A stretch of DNA of 64,000 nucleotides from Pricia antarctica. Lineage in GTDB: Bacteria > Bacteroidota > Bacteroidia > Flavobacteriales > Flavobacteriaceae. The position numbers were made by a program, and so were the translations under genes. The notes under the pieces are model-generated. The model had not been told where the DNA came from. It saw only the letters and a list, made by a program, of their open reading frames with translations, and made no database searches. Numbering within the stretch: position 1 is the first letter of the stretch; each line of letters starts with the position of its first letter. Positions 26,213-35,075 of this stretch are shown piece after piece. Where the stretch lies: assembly GCA_011050085.1 (NCBI GenBank), contig DRGL01000074.1, forward strand, positions 1 through 64,000. The letters are read 5' to 3'.

Positions 26213-28048
26213 TTACATCAGTTGTTTCTTCATGTTGTTCCAGACCTTGGCCAATAAAAAGCCTGCAATTATTGCAACTACCGTAAGGCCAATTGCCAAA
26301 GGGTAATTTCCGTAGATCCAGTTACCGGTAGCGAACATGCAGCCATAGACCAGAACACAGCCTATAATCATTGCTAAAATTCCAGCAGGTACGGGCCATT
26401 TTTTATTTCCCACGACAATATCGGCGTCCTCATCATGGGCATCATCGATGACTTTTTTCCATCCGGGCCCTCCGGGTTGTGTTTTTTTATAAAAGCTGTA
26501 CAGCACATCCTTTTTTTCCGGTTTCGTTAAGAAGGTAGCGGCAAGCCATACGATAGTGTTTATTAGCACGACGAACAATATTCGGGACCATGCCGAAAAA
26601 ACACCTTCGACCAATACCCCCGATAGGTCAGTATATCCGAAAAGTATGCCTCCCAATGGGGTAACGGTCAATGTAAGGCTGACAATGGCGGCCATAAACA
26701 TGACCGATATTTCGCTCCATGAGTTGATCCGCCACCAAAACCATCTTAGAATGTAAACTAGACCGGTACCGGCGCCGAACTCCAAGAGAATATCGAAAAG
26801 CTGCTTGGCATTGGTCAAAAGCAGGGCGAGCGCGGCCCCGGCCACCATCAATACTACCGTAGAGATCCGGCCGACATTGACCAGTTCCTTTTCCGATGCC
26901 TTCTTGTTTACCTGTTGTTTGTAAAAATCATTGACTATATAGGAGGACCCCCAATTCAATTGGGTCGATACGGTACTCATATAGGCGGCGCCAAGCGATG
27001 CAAGTACGATACCTAATAATCCACTCGGCAGTTTGGTCAACATGGCGGAATAGGCCAAATCATCACCTAACTTGCCTTCGGGTATGTGCGGGAAAGCCTC
27101 TTGTATACTGGCGATATCGGGGAAAACCACCAGGGAAGCCAAAGCCACCAAGATCCAAGGCCAAGGGCGTAATCCGTAGTGCATGATATTAAAAAAAAAC
27201 GTCGAGGCAATGGCATGATTCTCGTTTTTGGAAGCCAACATCCGTTGGGCGATATACCCTCCCCCGCCCGGTTCCGACCCCGGGTACCAAGAACTCCACC
27301 ACTGAACCGCCAACGGTACGACCAAAATGGACATCAAAGCTTCGGTATCCGAAAAGTCGGGAAGAATGGATAGTTTGCCAGCAACGTTTTCATGGGCTAT
27401 CAAATTGGCCATACCACCGACCTCCGGAATATTGACCAAATAATATGCGGCCCCGACCGCCCCGCCGATAGCCACAAAAAACAATACGAAATCGGTATAT
27501 ACGACTCCCCTAAAGCCACCGACCGCACTGAAAATAACGGTAATGATACCGCCGCTCAAAACGGTTTCAATGGGCGTCAGCCCTAGCATGATACCCCCAA
27601 TTTTGATGGCCGCCAAATTAACCGCCGCCAAAGTTATGATATTAAAGAACAGGCCGAGGTATATAGATCTGAATCCCCGTAAAAATCGGGCCGGTTTGCC
27701 ACCGTATCTCAGTTCATAGAATTCCATGTCAGTTAGCACATCCGACTTACGCCATAATCTAGCGTACACGAAAACAGTCAATAGGCCGGTGATCAAAAAA
27801 CACCACCATATCCAGTTACCGGACACCCCGTTATTCCTAACGATATCCGTTACCAGATTAGGGGTATCCGTTGAAAAGGTGGTTGCCACCATAGAAAATC
27901 CTAAAAGCCACCAAGGCATTGTACGTCCCGATAAAAAGAATTCCGAGGTGTTTTTCCCGGATCGTTTGGAAACATAGATTCCGATAAAAAGGACGATACT
28001 AAAGAAACCGATAATTAGGCCATAATCTAAATTGCTAAGAGATATCAT
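26213..28048 (-). CDS. Sodium:solute symporter (SSS family), probable sugar importer
   Basis: The protein has 611 residues and about 14 hydrophobic helices. It shows SSS-family landmarks: FFLSGRTMPWWLLGFSMVATTFSTDTP near residues 38-65, GGFRGVVYTDFVLF near 180, and a late SKAxxEKE-type cytoplasmic loop. It likely brings a mono- or disaccharide released in the periplasm across the inner membrane with sodium. It lies 51 nt after the nucleotidyltransferase gene and 43 nt before the deaminase. The context suggests uptake of an amino sugar or uronate-containing product; the substrate cannot be read from sequence. Confidence 0.88.
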   Translation of the reverse strand: MISLSNLDYGLIIGFFSIVLFIGIYVSKRSGKNTSEFFLSGRTMPWWLLGFSMVATTFSTDTPNLVTDIVRNNGVSGNWIWWCFLITGLLTVFVYARLWRKSDVLTDMEFYELRYGGKPARFLRGFRSIYLGLFFNIITLAAVNLAAIKIGGIMLGLTPIETVLSGGIITVIFSAVGGFRGVVYTDFVLFFVAIGGAVGAAYYLVNIPEVGGMANLIAHENVAGKLSILPDFSDTEALMSILVVPLAVQWWSSWYPGSEPGGGGYIAQRMLASKNENHAIASTFFFNIMHYGLRPWPWILVALASLVVFPDIASIQEAFPHIPEGKLGDDLAYSAMLTKLPSGLLGIVLASLGAAYMSTVSTQLNWGSSYIVNDFYKQQVNKKASEKELVNVGRISTVVLMVAGAALALLLTNAKQLFDILLEFGAGTGLVYILRWFWWRINSWSEISVMFMAAIVSLTLTVTPLGGILFGYTDLSGVLVEGVFSAWSRILFVVLINTIVWLAATFLTKPEKKDVLYSFYKKTQPGGPGWKKVIDDAHDEDADIVVGNKKWPVPAGILAMIIGCVLVYGCMFATGNWIYGNYPLAIGLTVVAIIAGFLLAKVWNNMKKQLM

Positions 28049-28099
28049 TTTTTAGGTTTACAGGTTGGTGATTTTACGAAAATCATTTTACTCGCTTTA

Positions 28100-28969
28100 T
28101 CACCAATTCAGATCCGTATAATGTTTCTGCAAATATTCCTTCACCACCGCGATATCGTCCTTGGCGGTCAGATCTGGTACATGTTCCGAAAAGGGAATGC
28201 CGATTGCGGTTCCCCGATGGTCTGCTAGCATATTCAAGAGCGCCGTGGGCAATTCCTTTTCGTTACGAACTGGATTTACCGGACAATTTTTCAAATAGGG
28301 ATAGATCATATCGCCAGAAAACTTGAAAACATTCATGCTTACCCGAAGTTTTCCCTCGGCATCCTTATATTTTTCCGATTCGGCTTTCGTGGGTTTCTCG
28401 ATGATATCGAGCAAACGGTTTTCATCATCCATTTTGGCAAGTGCAAAACGTGAGATTCGGTCTGATGGGAAATCTAGGGCATCACGATCGTAACTGATGA
28501 AAGCATTGTGGCTTTCGGTCGTTCTTAACGAAGACATCGCTTCCGGCGAATACAAGTTGTCGCTGTTACAAACGGTATATTCCCTCTTGTTCAATTCGGG
28601 ATATTGCTCAACAGTCTGAAACAGTGCATCCGCGGTTCCAAAAGGTTTTTCCCTTTCTTTCGGAATTTGCTGTATCGCAAAGGAAATGTTCAGTCCTTTA
28701 AAATCGTTGTCCTTATCCTCACTCCCGTAAAATTCCTTGAACATTTGACCGTTTTCGCTAATGATGATATAAATGTTCTTGTACCCTGACTGTTTAGCGT
28801 TGTAGAGAACGTAATCCAACAACGGCCTGCCCCCAGGACCTACCCCGATAAGCCCTTTACTTCTTTCATTGGCCTCGGCAATTTCTGCGTCGGATAGATT
28901 ACCTGCTTGGGGCGGTTTTTTCATTCGGGATGAAGCTCCTCCGGCTAAAATGATCAAATTGTTATGCAT
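28100..28969 (-). CDS. Sugar nucleotidyltransferase
   Basis: This 289-residue protein starts NLIILAGGASSRMKKP, the nucleotide-binding signature of NTP_transferase enzymes. It continues with GGRPLLDYVLYNAKQSGYKNIYII and the Mg-binding CNSDNLY segment near residue 150. Such enzymes couple a sugar 1-phosphate to UTP, GTP or CTP. The adjacent GHMP kinase (19 nt away) could supply the sugar 1-phosphate. Length is at the short end, with no C-terminal left-handed helix, as in RmlA-like catalytic domains. The sugar is not known; galactosamine or N-acetylgalactosamine would fit the locus. Confidence 0.82.
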   Translation of the reverse strand: MHNNLIILAGGASSRMKKPPQAGNLSDAEIAEANERSKGLIGVGPGGRPLLDYVLYNAKQSGYKNIYIIISENGQMFKEFYGSEDKDNDFKGLNISFAIQQIPKEREKPFGTADALFQTVEQYPELNKREYTVCNSDNLYSPEAMSSLRTTESHNAFISYDRDALDFPSDRISRFALAKMDDENRLLDIIEKPTKAESEKYKDAEGKLRVSMNVFKFSGDMIYPYLKNCPVNPVRNEKELPTALLNMLADHRGTAIGIPFSEHVPDLTAKDDIAVVKEYLQKHYTDLNW

Positions 28970-28988
28970 GGTTGTATGTATTTAGTGT

Positions 28989-30071
28989 TTATTGTTTTAC
29001 TATTCTTGCGCCCGGATCGACGTTTACCGTATAGGCATCCTTGGCCCCGGCATTCTTAATGGCATTGATAACTTTTTCTTTTTCGTTCGGTGTTGCCAGT
29101 ACCACAATGCTGCCACCGCGGCCAGACCCTACAATCTTTGCGCCCAGTGCTCCTGAACCTAATGCCGCATCGACCATCGCATCGATCTTGGGGACGGTTA
29201 TTTTCAAATACTCCTTTAGTACGGTATGGTGCTCGTTCATTAATTCTCCAATGGCTTCCATATCTAGAATCTCATTTGTGAATTGTAGTCGGGCCTGTTG
29301 TGTAATTTCATGGTTCAGCACGGCCGCCTCTAAATAGATCCGCAAGTCTACCGGAACGTGTTCAAGGTATTTGGGAAGATCGGTTATCCGAATATTCCGG
29401 ATATTAAAATTTGGGTCTTTTTCCGTAATACTGTCAATGGCGGCAAAGACCTTTCCCTTCAATTCCGTGAGCACGGCCACGGTCTGTTTGGGGATGCCCG
29501 ATTCCCCAACGATTAGTCCATCCAAAGTCTTATCGAATACCTCGTACTCGGTTTCGGTGTCCGTTTCCAAATAAACAATGTTACCAAGACCGATGCTATA
29601 CTGGTCCATTCTGCCCCCGGGATCGCCCTGTTCCAAAACTTCCGCTTCATAGGCGATTTGTGACACGAGTTCCGGGGTTATGGGCACGTTGCTTCCGTAT
29701 GCCTCCAAAAGAAACCGAATCCAAGAGATGACTACCGCGGTAGAACTCGAAGTGCCCGCATTTATTGGAATGTTTCCCGAAATGCTGATGTCGTATCCTT
29801 CTGTGGGAATGCACCCATATTTTTCCAGCACCTTTAAGGCGGAAAGGAAATGGTCTCCTTTTTCTACCCTATCGAAATCCGGTGCTATCGGAATGTCCCT
29901 TTTTTCGTTAAGGTCGAGTTTGTTGATATGGAAGATTCCCGCACTATTTGAAACTGCGGTCAAAGTAATATGCCGGTCAATGGCACAGGTTATTACGGGC
30001 AATTTCATATAATCCTGATGATCTCCGAAAAGGCATGTCCTAGCTGGTGCAACGGAAACAATTTTTTTCAT
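28989..30071 (-). CDS. GHMP-family sugar kinase (galactokinase-like)
   Basis: I choose the start at 30071 (MKKIVSVAPARTCLFGDHQDYM). A longer frame from 30125 adds 18 residues without homologous character. The N-terminal PARTCLFGDHQDY segment matches the galactokinase PGR-GEHTDY substrate motif. Near residue 110 lies the ATP-binding loop PINAGTSSSTAVVISW, and near 325 the C-terminal GSGRGGSIVVLA motif, so all three GHMP motifs are present. It should phosphorylate a sugar at the anomeric position. Together with the nucleotidyltransferase it forms an activation pair at the head of this operon. Confidence 0.85.
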   Translation of the reverse strand: MKKIVSVAPARTCLFGDHQDYMKLPVITCAIDRHITLTAVSNSAGIFHINKLDLNEKRDIPIAPDFDRVEKGDHFLSALKVLEKYGCIPTEGYDISISGNIPINAGTSSSTAVVISWIRFLLEAYGSNVPITPELVSQIAYEAEVLEQGDPGGRMDQYSIGLGNIVYLETDTETEYEVFDKTLDGLIVGESGIPKQTVAVLTELKGKVFAAIDSITEKDPNFNIRNIRITDLPKYLEHVPVDLRIYLEAAVLNHEITQQARLQFTNEILDMEAIGELMNEHHTVLKEYLKITVPKIDAMVDAALGSGALGAKIVGSGRGGSIVVLATPNEKEKVINAIKNAGAKDAYTVNVDPGARIVKQ

Positions 30072-30125
30072 TTTTAATTTCTTGGTACCTGTCATTTTGA
30101 AATAGGCTTGGGCTGTATTTAACAT

Positions 30126-30446
30126 GAAACAAATAACGGTATCTCCGTAGACAACATAGCGGGTGTCGCTGTTCTAAAAAAGGGGTCTAGCTATCATTTC
30201 TAAAGAAATTAACTACAAAAATCATTGGGAATTTCGATTTTTAAGGTTCAAAGAAGTAGGTGAGTTTTGTTCTAGTACAGACCATTATACATCAATCAAC
30301 TTTTGTTCTTTTTAATTCATCTGATCAGCTAACCCCGCAAGAAATAACGTCTACCCCCTGTTGTCTTTACTATAATAGCGGGAATTTTATCACAGATAAT
30401 AATCAAATCCAGTTACACCTTTTAGTAACCTTAAACCACTAATCAC
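30126..30446. other. Divergent promoter region between kinase operon and PL8 lyase
   Basis: This 320-bp AT-rich region must hold promoters for both directions. The paired C-rich sites at 30329-30358 are the only strong element seen. No ORF is convincing. Confidence 0.55.
30329..30358 (+). promoter_or_regulatory. Candidate operator of the hybrid regulator (lyase promoter)
   Basis: CTAACCCC (30329-30336) and CTACCCCC (30351-30358) are direct half-sites 22 bp apart. The second lies within AACGTCTACCCCC, 88 bp before the lyase start. The same 13-mer and the same 22-bp spacing occur upstream of susC, in the same orientation to the gene. AraC-type outputs of hybrid regulators bind direct repeats about two helical turns apart. 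Confidence 0.6.
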
Positions 30447-33400
30447 ATGAAAAAAATTACGCTATTATTTATTTCTACACTCTTGTACAGTTCGCTGTTG
30501 CAGGCGCAGATCGGCACACTGGCAAGCAACAACTGGTCGCCCATCGGTAACACCGAGATTATCTTGATAACAACAGACGGTGATAATGGCGATGGCATTG
30601 GTGACGGTGCCCAAAAAGTGAACAATCTCTCTTCTGGAACAGGCCATGGCATTCTTTACGATTTCAACGGCACGATGCTTGAAGGTCAACCCCTTGCCTT
30701 TGAAACCATTGTTTTTAATCCACAGATTTCCTTTGTAAGAATAGAGGTTGAATTATACAATGTGACCGACGACCTTATTTTGAGCACTTCGGGAACTGTG
30801 GTGATGACCGCTAATGTAGTTCAGAATGTCCTACTTAATTATACTCCCTTGTCCTCTGACGACGGCGATCAATTACAAGTCCGTTACGTACGGGTCGACG
30901 ATGGCAATGCCGCCCGAACCTTTGCGATAGACAATGCCCAGTTGAACGGACAATATCTATATCCAGAGGCGGCACCGGCTCCTTCTTGTTTTGATGATGC
31001 CGGGGGACCGGAGGAAGGGTGGCTTCCCATCGAAGGAGCTACCATAACCTCTGTTTCCAACGATGCAGACAATGGCGATGGTCTCGGAGATGGCGCGCTA
31101 AAAGTAGAAGGAGGCTATTCAGATAATCCAATCGGGGCTGCATATACCTTTAGTTGTCCTATGCCGGAGGATCAGGCATTGGAAGTTTCCAGCGTAGTTT
31201 ACAATGTGAACAATTCTTTTGTGGGCGTTACATTGGAACTGCTTAACCTAACCGATAATGTAGTTCTGGCCAGCATAAGCAATAATGTAGGTGCCAATTC
31301 GGTGGTTGCCTTTGACCTAAACTATTTCACGCAGGCTTCCGACCTTGGTGACCAGCTGCAATTACGCTTTCTCAGAAATGATGATGGGAATGCCGTGCGT
31401 ATTTTCAATTTCGATTATGTTACAATAAACGATGGTTTGCTCAACATGCAGGATGCGCCACCCGCACCTTCTTGTTTCGACAATACGGGTGACGAGGAAG
31501 GATGGGCCCAGATTGGTGATGTAACCATTAATGAGGTGACCGACGACGGCGATAACGGCGATGGCGAGAATGATGGTGCCTTGGCGGTCGTTTCTTTATC
31601 GTCGGGTGCGGACGAGGAACAAGGTGCGTTCTATTCATTTAATTGCTCGATGTCCACAGATGAAATCTTACAGGTGGAGTCGGTTCTTTATAATATCAGG
31701 AACTCCTTCGTAGCGACCGACATGCAACTATATAACAGCACCGACGACCTAGTCGTGGCCAGCACGGGAAGAACAGTGGTTCCGGCACAAGGGACAACTC
31801 CGATGTCCCTATCATACGTATCTCAGGCTTCCGATGACGGAGATGAGCTGCAACTGCGCTTTTTGAGGGCGGACGATGGCAATCCCGTACGTAGTTTTAG
31901 TATTGACTATGCTACGATAAACGGGGCTACCCTGAACATGCAGGTCCTTACGCCCCCGTTGAATCCGGAGTGTGCCAATGGAATCGATGTCGAGCCGGAT
32001 ATCCCTTTGTCCCCCGTCACGGCACAAGAGGCCGCCGAAGCGGAAAAGGTCTATAACACCCTATCCGATACGTACCTGGGAATCGAAATCCCTGACAATT
32101 TTCAGGATGAAATGAATCAGGCTTTGTCGAACTATGACAACCTGAACATCAGCATCGATGGCAATGAGGTCAATGGGGAGGAAACTACGTTCAGTGCCGC
32201 TGGAAGCATTGTTTCGGCCTTTGCCAAACATCTTAAATTGATTGATTCCAATGATACCGCTGTAGCCGAAAAGGCATCCAACGTAGTCGCTTTGGTATCG
32301 CAACAGTTCTGTAGAGGGACTATTTTATTGGATGGAAATGCCTATGCTTTTGAGGACTTTTCCCGTCCTACCCTATATTTGAAAGATTATCTTTCCGATA
32401 GCGTGAAAGATCAGTATGGCTATGTTCTGGATGCCCAAACAAGAAATTTTACGGGTTTCTGGGGCGATTTCCAAGAGGGAGAGGAGTATAATACCGATTG
32501 GATGTTCAACATGGGCGAGCAAATGGTGTTGTACGGAACCTTTAGATATCCGGATAACGACGAGGAAAAAGTACGTTATATGAAGGCGGGGCAACGTTAT
32601 CTCGAACGCTTCCTGGCCTTTTCCGATGGTACCGGAGACGGCCTAAAGCCCGATGGAACGGGTTATCACCATTGGACCGCCTATGATGGGTATATGTACA
32701 CCTTTACCACGGTGATAAACATCGTCGAGGCGTTCAGCGATACCGAATTCCAGATCGATACGGAGGCTTATTATTTGTTGAGAAACGCCATTTATGCACA
32801 AAAGATGTTTTCGAACGATGCACAGATCAAGGCTTTGTCCCTCTCCGGTAGAAACCCCCAGATCAGAAAAGTAACTACGGGGAAAACGGAACTTTCAAAA
32901 TTGGCGATCAGCGGGGGCAAAATTTTAGGTCTCGCTACTGCGGACCCCCTTTTGGCGGGATATTACAATAGGGTCTGGGGAAATAATCCAGAATTCAATA
33001 CTACGACGGCCACTCCTTTTGAAGAAGGCTATATCCAATTTAACCACGGTCACTTCGGGGTATATAGAAAGGATAATTGGGTCGCGACAATGAAAGGCTT
33101 CAGCGACAACATGTGGGGATCGGAACTTTACCCTGCCGAGAACCGTTACGGCCGTTACCAAAGTTATGGCGCATTGGAAATACTGTATCCCGGCGGGATA
33201 GACCAGGACGAGAACGGTTTTGATGCGGAAACTTGGGACTGGAACTATAATCCCGGGGCTACAACCATCGTATTGCCCTGGGATGAACTGCAAGGCGAAC
33301 GTTCACGGATAGATGAAATGCAACAAAAGCGTTTCGCAGGTTCCCTGGCTTTTAAAAACATAGGGGAGAATAAGGATGTCTTAAAGACGAATTATGGAAC

Positions 33401-34844
33401 TTACGGCCTTTTTGCGATGGATTTTCAGGAACTGGAGAACCAGGGATTCGGCACCGTGTATGGTCCGAACACCCATAATGCCACCTTTACCTTTAAAAAA
33501 TCGTACTTTGCCTTCGACGATTTTATTGTGAGTCTGGGTTCCGGCATTTCCAATAATGACGCCGACAACCCTACCGCAACCACCCTGTACCAGCGCACGG
33601 CGGATGCGCAGAGCGGGGTGACCGTCAACTCCAGCTTTTATGGAATGGGTGAAAATAGCTTTACGGGCGACCGCAACAATTGGTTAATCGATGATTACAA
33701 TACGGGCTTTTTCGTCGCCAAGGGCAGCGGGGATCTGAAAATAAGGAAGGGCGATCAACAGACGCCCAACGAAAATGAAATCGACCCGACCGCCTATCTT
33801 GATAATGAAATCGGAAGTTATACGCGAGGGTATATAGACCATGGCAATGAACCTTCCGATGCCGGCTACGAATACGTCGTCAAGCCCAACGCTACCCCGA
33901 GTGACATGCAGGCCTTTGGCACCGAAAAGCCCTATATCGTTTTGGAAAAATCTTCCGAGCGACATGTTGTAAAGCATAATGAAGATGGAATCTGGGGGTT
34001 TGCATTTTTCGGTCCATCAACAGACCTGGATTATGAAGGTGGGGTTTTAAAGGGTAATGGCGCCTCTTGCTTGGTAATGTACCAAGAAGTTGACGACAAA
34101 CATATTTTACTGTCTATGACCCACCCCGATCTAGGTTTTGAATCTAGATCCAACCAACCCGCGGTCACCAAGAACATTCAATTGACCTTGCGTAACAATT
34201 GGTCCCTTTCGAGGCCGAATTCCCAAGTAAGCAAGGTAAGCGAAACGGACAGCACCTCTACTTTTCAGTTTACGGTAGAGAATGCTTTGGCCGTCGAAGT
34301 TGATTTGGTAAAATCCAAAAAAGTCAAGAAGGTACATATAACCCCTGCCTCAAAGAGACTTATAGAAGTGGGGGAGACCTATACCTTCACAGGTTCTGCC
34401 ACACCAACCAATGCAACTGACGTATCTCTGATATGGAGTTCTGATGATGAAGCCGTAGTCACGGTCAATCAAGAAGGGACAGTAACCGGTGAATCCAAGG
34501 GCAACGTTACAATTACTTGTACCGATGAGGGAACTGGAAAATTTGATACTGTTCACGTAGTGGTGGTGGATTACTTGGCTGAAGGTGACACATCTGACAC
34601 ATCAAACGAATCGGGACTAATTATATACCCGAACCCGACACCATCAAGCCTTACCGTGCAAATGAAAAAGCATATAAACAGCTACACAATTTATGATTAT
34701 ACAGGTAGAGCAAGGCTATCCAAATCAAACCTCAAGACCAAGGAAATAGTAATTCAGGTCGATATTTTGGAACATGGAATCTATATTCTCCAAGTTACGG
34801 ACAAAAAAGGGGAAACCCGGTCCGAACAGTTTATTAAGGAGTAG
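30447..34844 (+). CDS. Secreted chondroitinase-ABC-type polysaccharide lyase (PL8) with three N-terminal modules
   Basis: The protein has 1465 residues. A signal peptide (to about 21) is followed by three tandem modules of about 150 residues. Each carries an acidic GDNGDG loop, and the second and third open with a CFD motif; they look like calcium-binding carbohydrate-binding domains. The PL8 alpha/alpha-toroid follows. In HHWTAYDGY, His742 and Tyr749 keep the seven-residue spacing of the catalytic His-Tyr pair of chondroitinase ABC. NRYGRYQSYGALEILYPGG and WDWNYNPGATTIVLPW are family hallmarks. A Big_2-like Ig domain (residues about 1290-1380) and a type IX secretion sorting domain (IIYPNPTPSSLTV to the end) close it. 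It should cleave sulfated glycosaminoglycan by beta-elimination at the cell surface. It is monocistronic and ends at a terminator. Confidence 0.9.
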   Translation: MKKITLLFISTLLYSSLLQAQIGTLASNNWSPIGNTEIILITTDGDNGDGIGDGAQKVNNLSSGTGHGILYDFNGTMLEGQPLAFETIVFNPQISFVRIEVELYNVTDDLILSTSGTVVMTANVVQNVLLNYTPLSSDDGDQLQVRYVRVDDGNAARTFAIDNAQLNGQYLYPEAAPAPSCFDDAGGPEEGWLPIEGATITSVSNDADNGDGLGDGALKVEGGYSDNPIGAAYTFSCPMPEDQALEVSSVVYNVNNSFVGVTLELLNLTDNVVLASISNNVGANSVVAFDLNYFTQASDLGDQLQLRFLRNDDGNAVRIFNFDYVTINDGLLNMQDAPPAPSCFDNTGDEEGWAQIGDVTINEVTDDGDNGDGENDGALAVVSLSSGADEEQGAFYSFNCSMSTDEILQVESVLYNIRNSFVATDMQLYNSTDDLVVASTGRTVVPAQGTTPMSLSYVSQASDDGDELQLRFLRADDGNPVRSFSIDYATINGATLNMQVLTPPLNPECANGIDVEPDIPLSPVTAQEAAEAEKVYNTLSDTYLGIEIPDNFQDEMNQALSNYDNLNISIDGNEVNGEETTFSAAGSIVSAFAKHLKLIDSNDTAVAEKASNVVALVSQQFCRGTILLDGNAYAFEDFSRPTLYLKDYLSDSVKDQYGYVLDAQTRNFTGFWGDFQEGEEYNTDWMFNMGEQMVLYGTFRYPDNDEEKVRYMKAGQRYLERFLAFSDGTGDGLKPDGTGYHHWTAYDGYMYTFTTVINIVEAFSDTEFQIDTEAYYLLRNAIYAQKMFSNDAQIKALSLSGRNPQIRKVTTGKTELSKLAISGGKILGLATADPLLAGYYNRVWGNNPEFNTTTATPFEEGYIQFNHGHFGVYRKDNWVATMKGFSDNMWGSELYPAENRYGRYQSYGALEILYPGGIDQDENGFDAETWDWNYNPGATTIVLPWDELQGERSRIDEMQQKRFAGSLAFKNIGENKDVLKTNYGTYGLFAMDFQELENQGFGTVYGPNTHNATFTFKKSYFAFDDFIVSLGSGISNNDADNPTATTLYQRTADAQSGVTVNSSFYGMGENSFTGDRNNWLIDDYNTGFFVAKGSGDLKIRKGDQQTPNENEIDPTAYLDNEIGSYTRGYIDHGNEPSDAGYEYVVKPNATPSDMQAFGTEKPYIVLEKSSERHVVKHNEDGIWGFAFFGPSTDLDYEGGVLKGNGASCLVMYQEVDDKHILLSMTHPDLGFESRSNQPAVTKNIQLTLRNNWSLSRPNSQVSKVSETDSTSTFQFTVENALAVEVDLVKSKKVKKVHITPASKRLIEVGETYTFTGSATPTNATDVSLIWSSDDEAVVTVNQEGTVTGESKGNVTITCTDEGTGKFDTVHVVVVDYLAEGDTSDTSNESGLIIYPNPTPSSLTVQMKKHINSYTIYDYTGRARLSKSNLKTKEIVIQVDILEHGIYILQVTDKKGETRSEQFIKE

Positions 34845-34865
34845 TCCCCAAAAATCCGTGTAATT

Positions 34866-34898
34866 AAAAGGGTCGGGTATGTATATCCGGCCCTTTTC
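34866..34898 (+). terminator. Rho-independent terminator after the PL8 lyase
   Basis: AAAAGGGTCGG (34866-34876) pairs with CCGGCCCTTTT (34887-34897), with one T-G wobble, around a 10-nt loop and ending in TTTT. It lies 21 bp after the lyase stop and also faces the end of the convergent sulfatase operon. Confidence 0.8.
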
Positions 34899-35075
34899 TC
34901 CTATCGTAGAAGTACCGATCTAAAAGCAACCCGTTCATAGATCAGAATTGATACAGGGCCGATTTTATAGGTAAGGGAAAAGTCAGTAATTTTCATGGGT
35001 GGTCCCCGATTCTGAAAAATCCGATTTCCACTTTCCTCGACACTCCAAAATTTTACTCTAAATCATCCTTAACTG

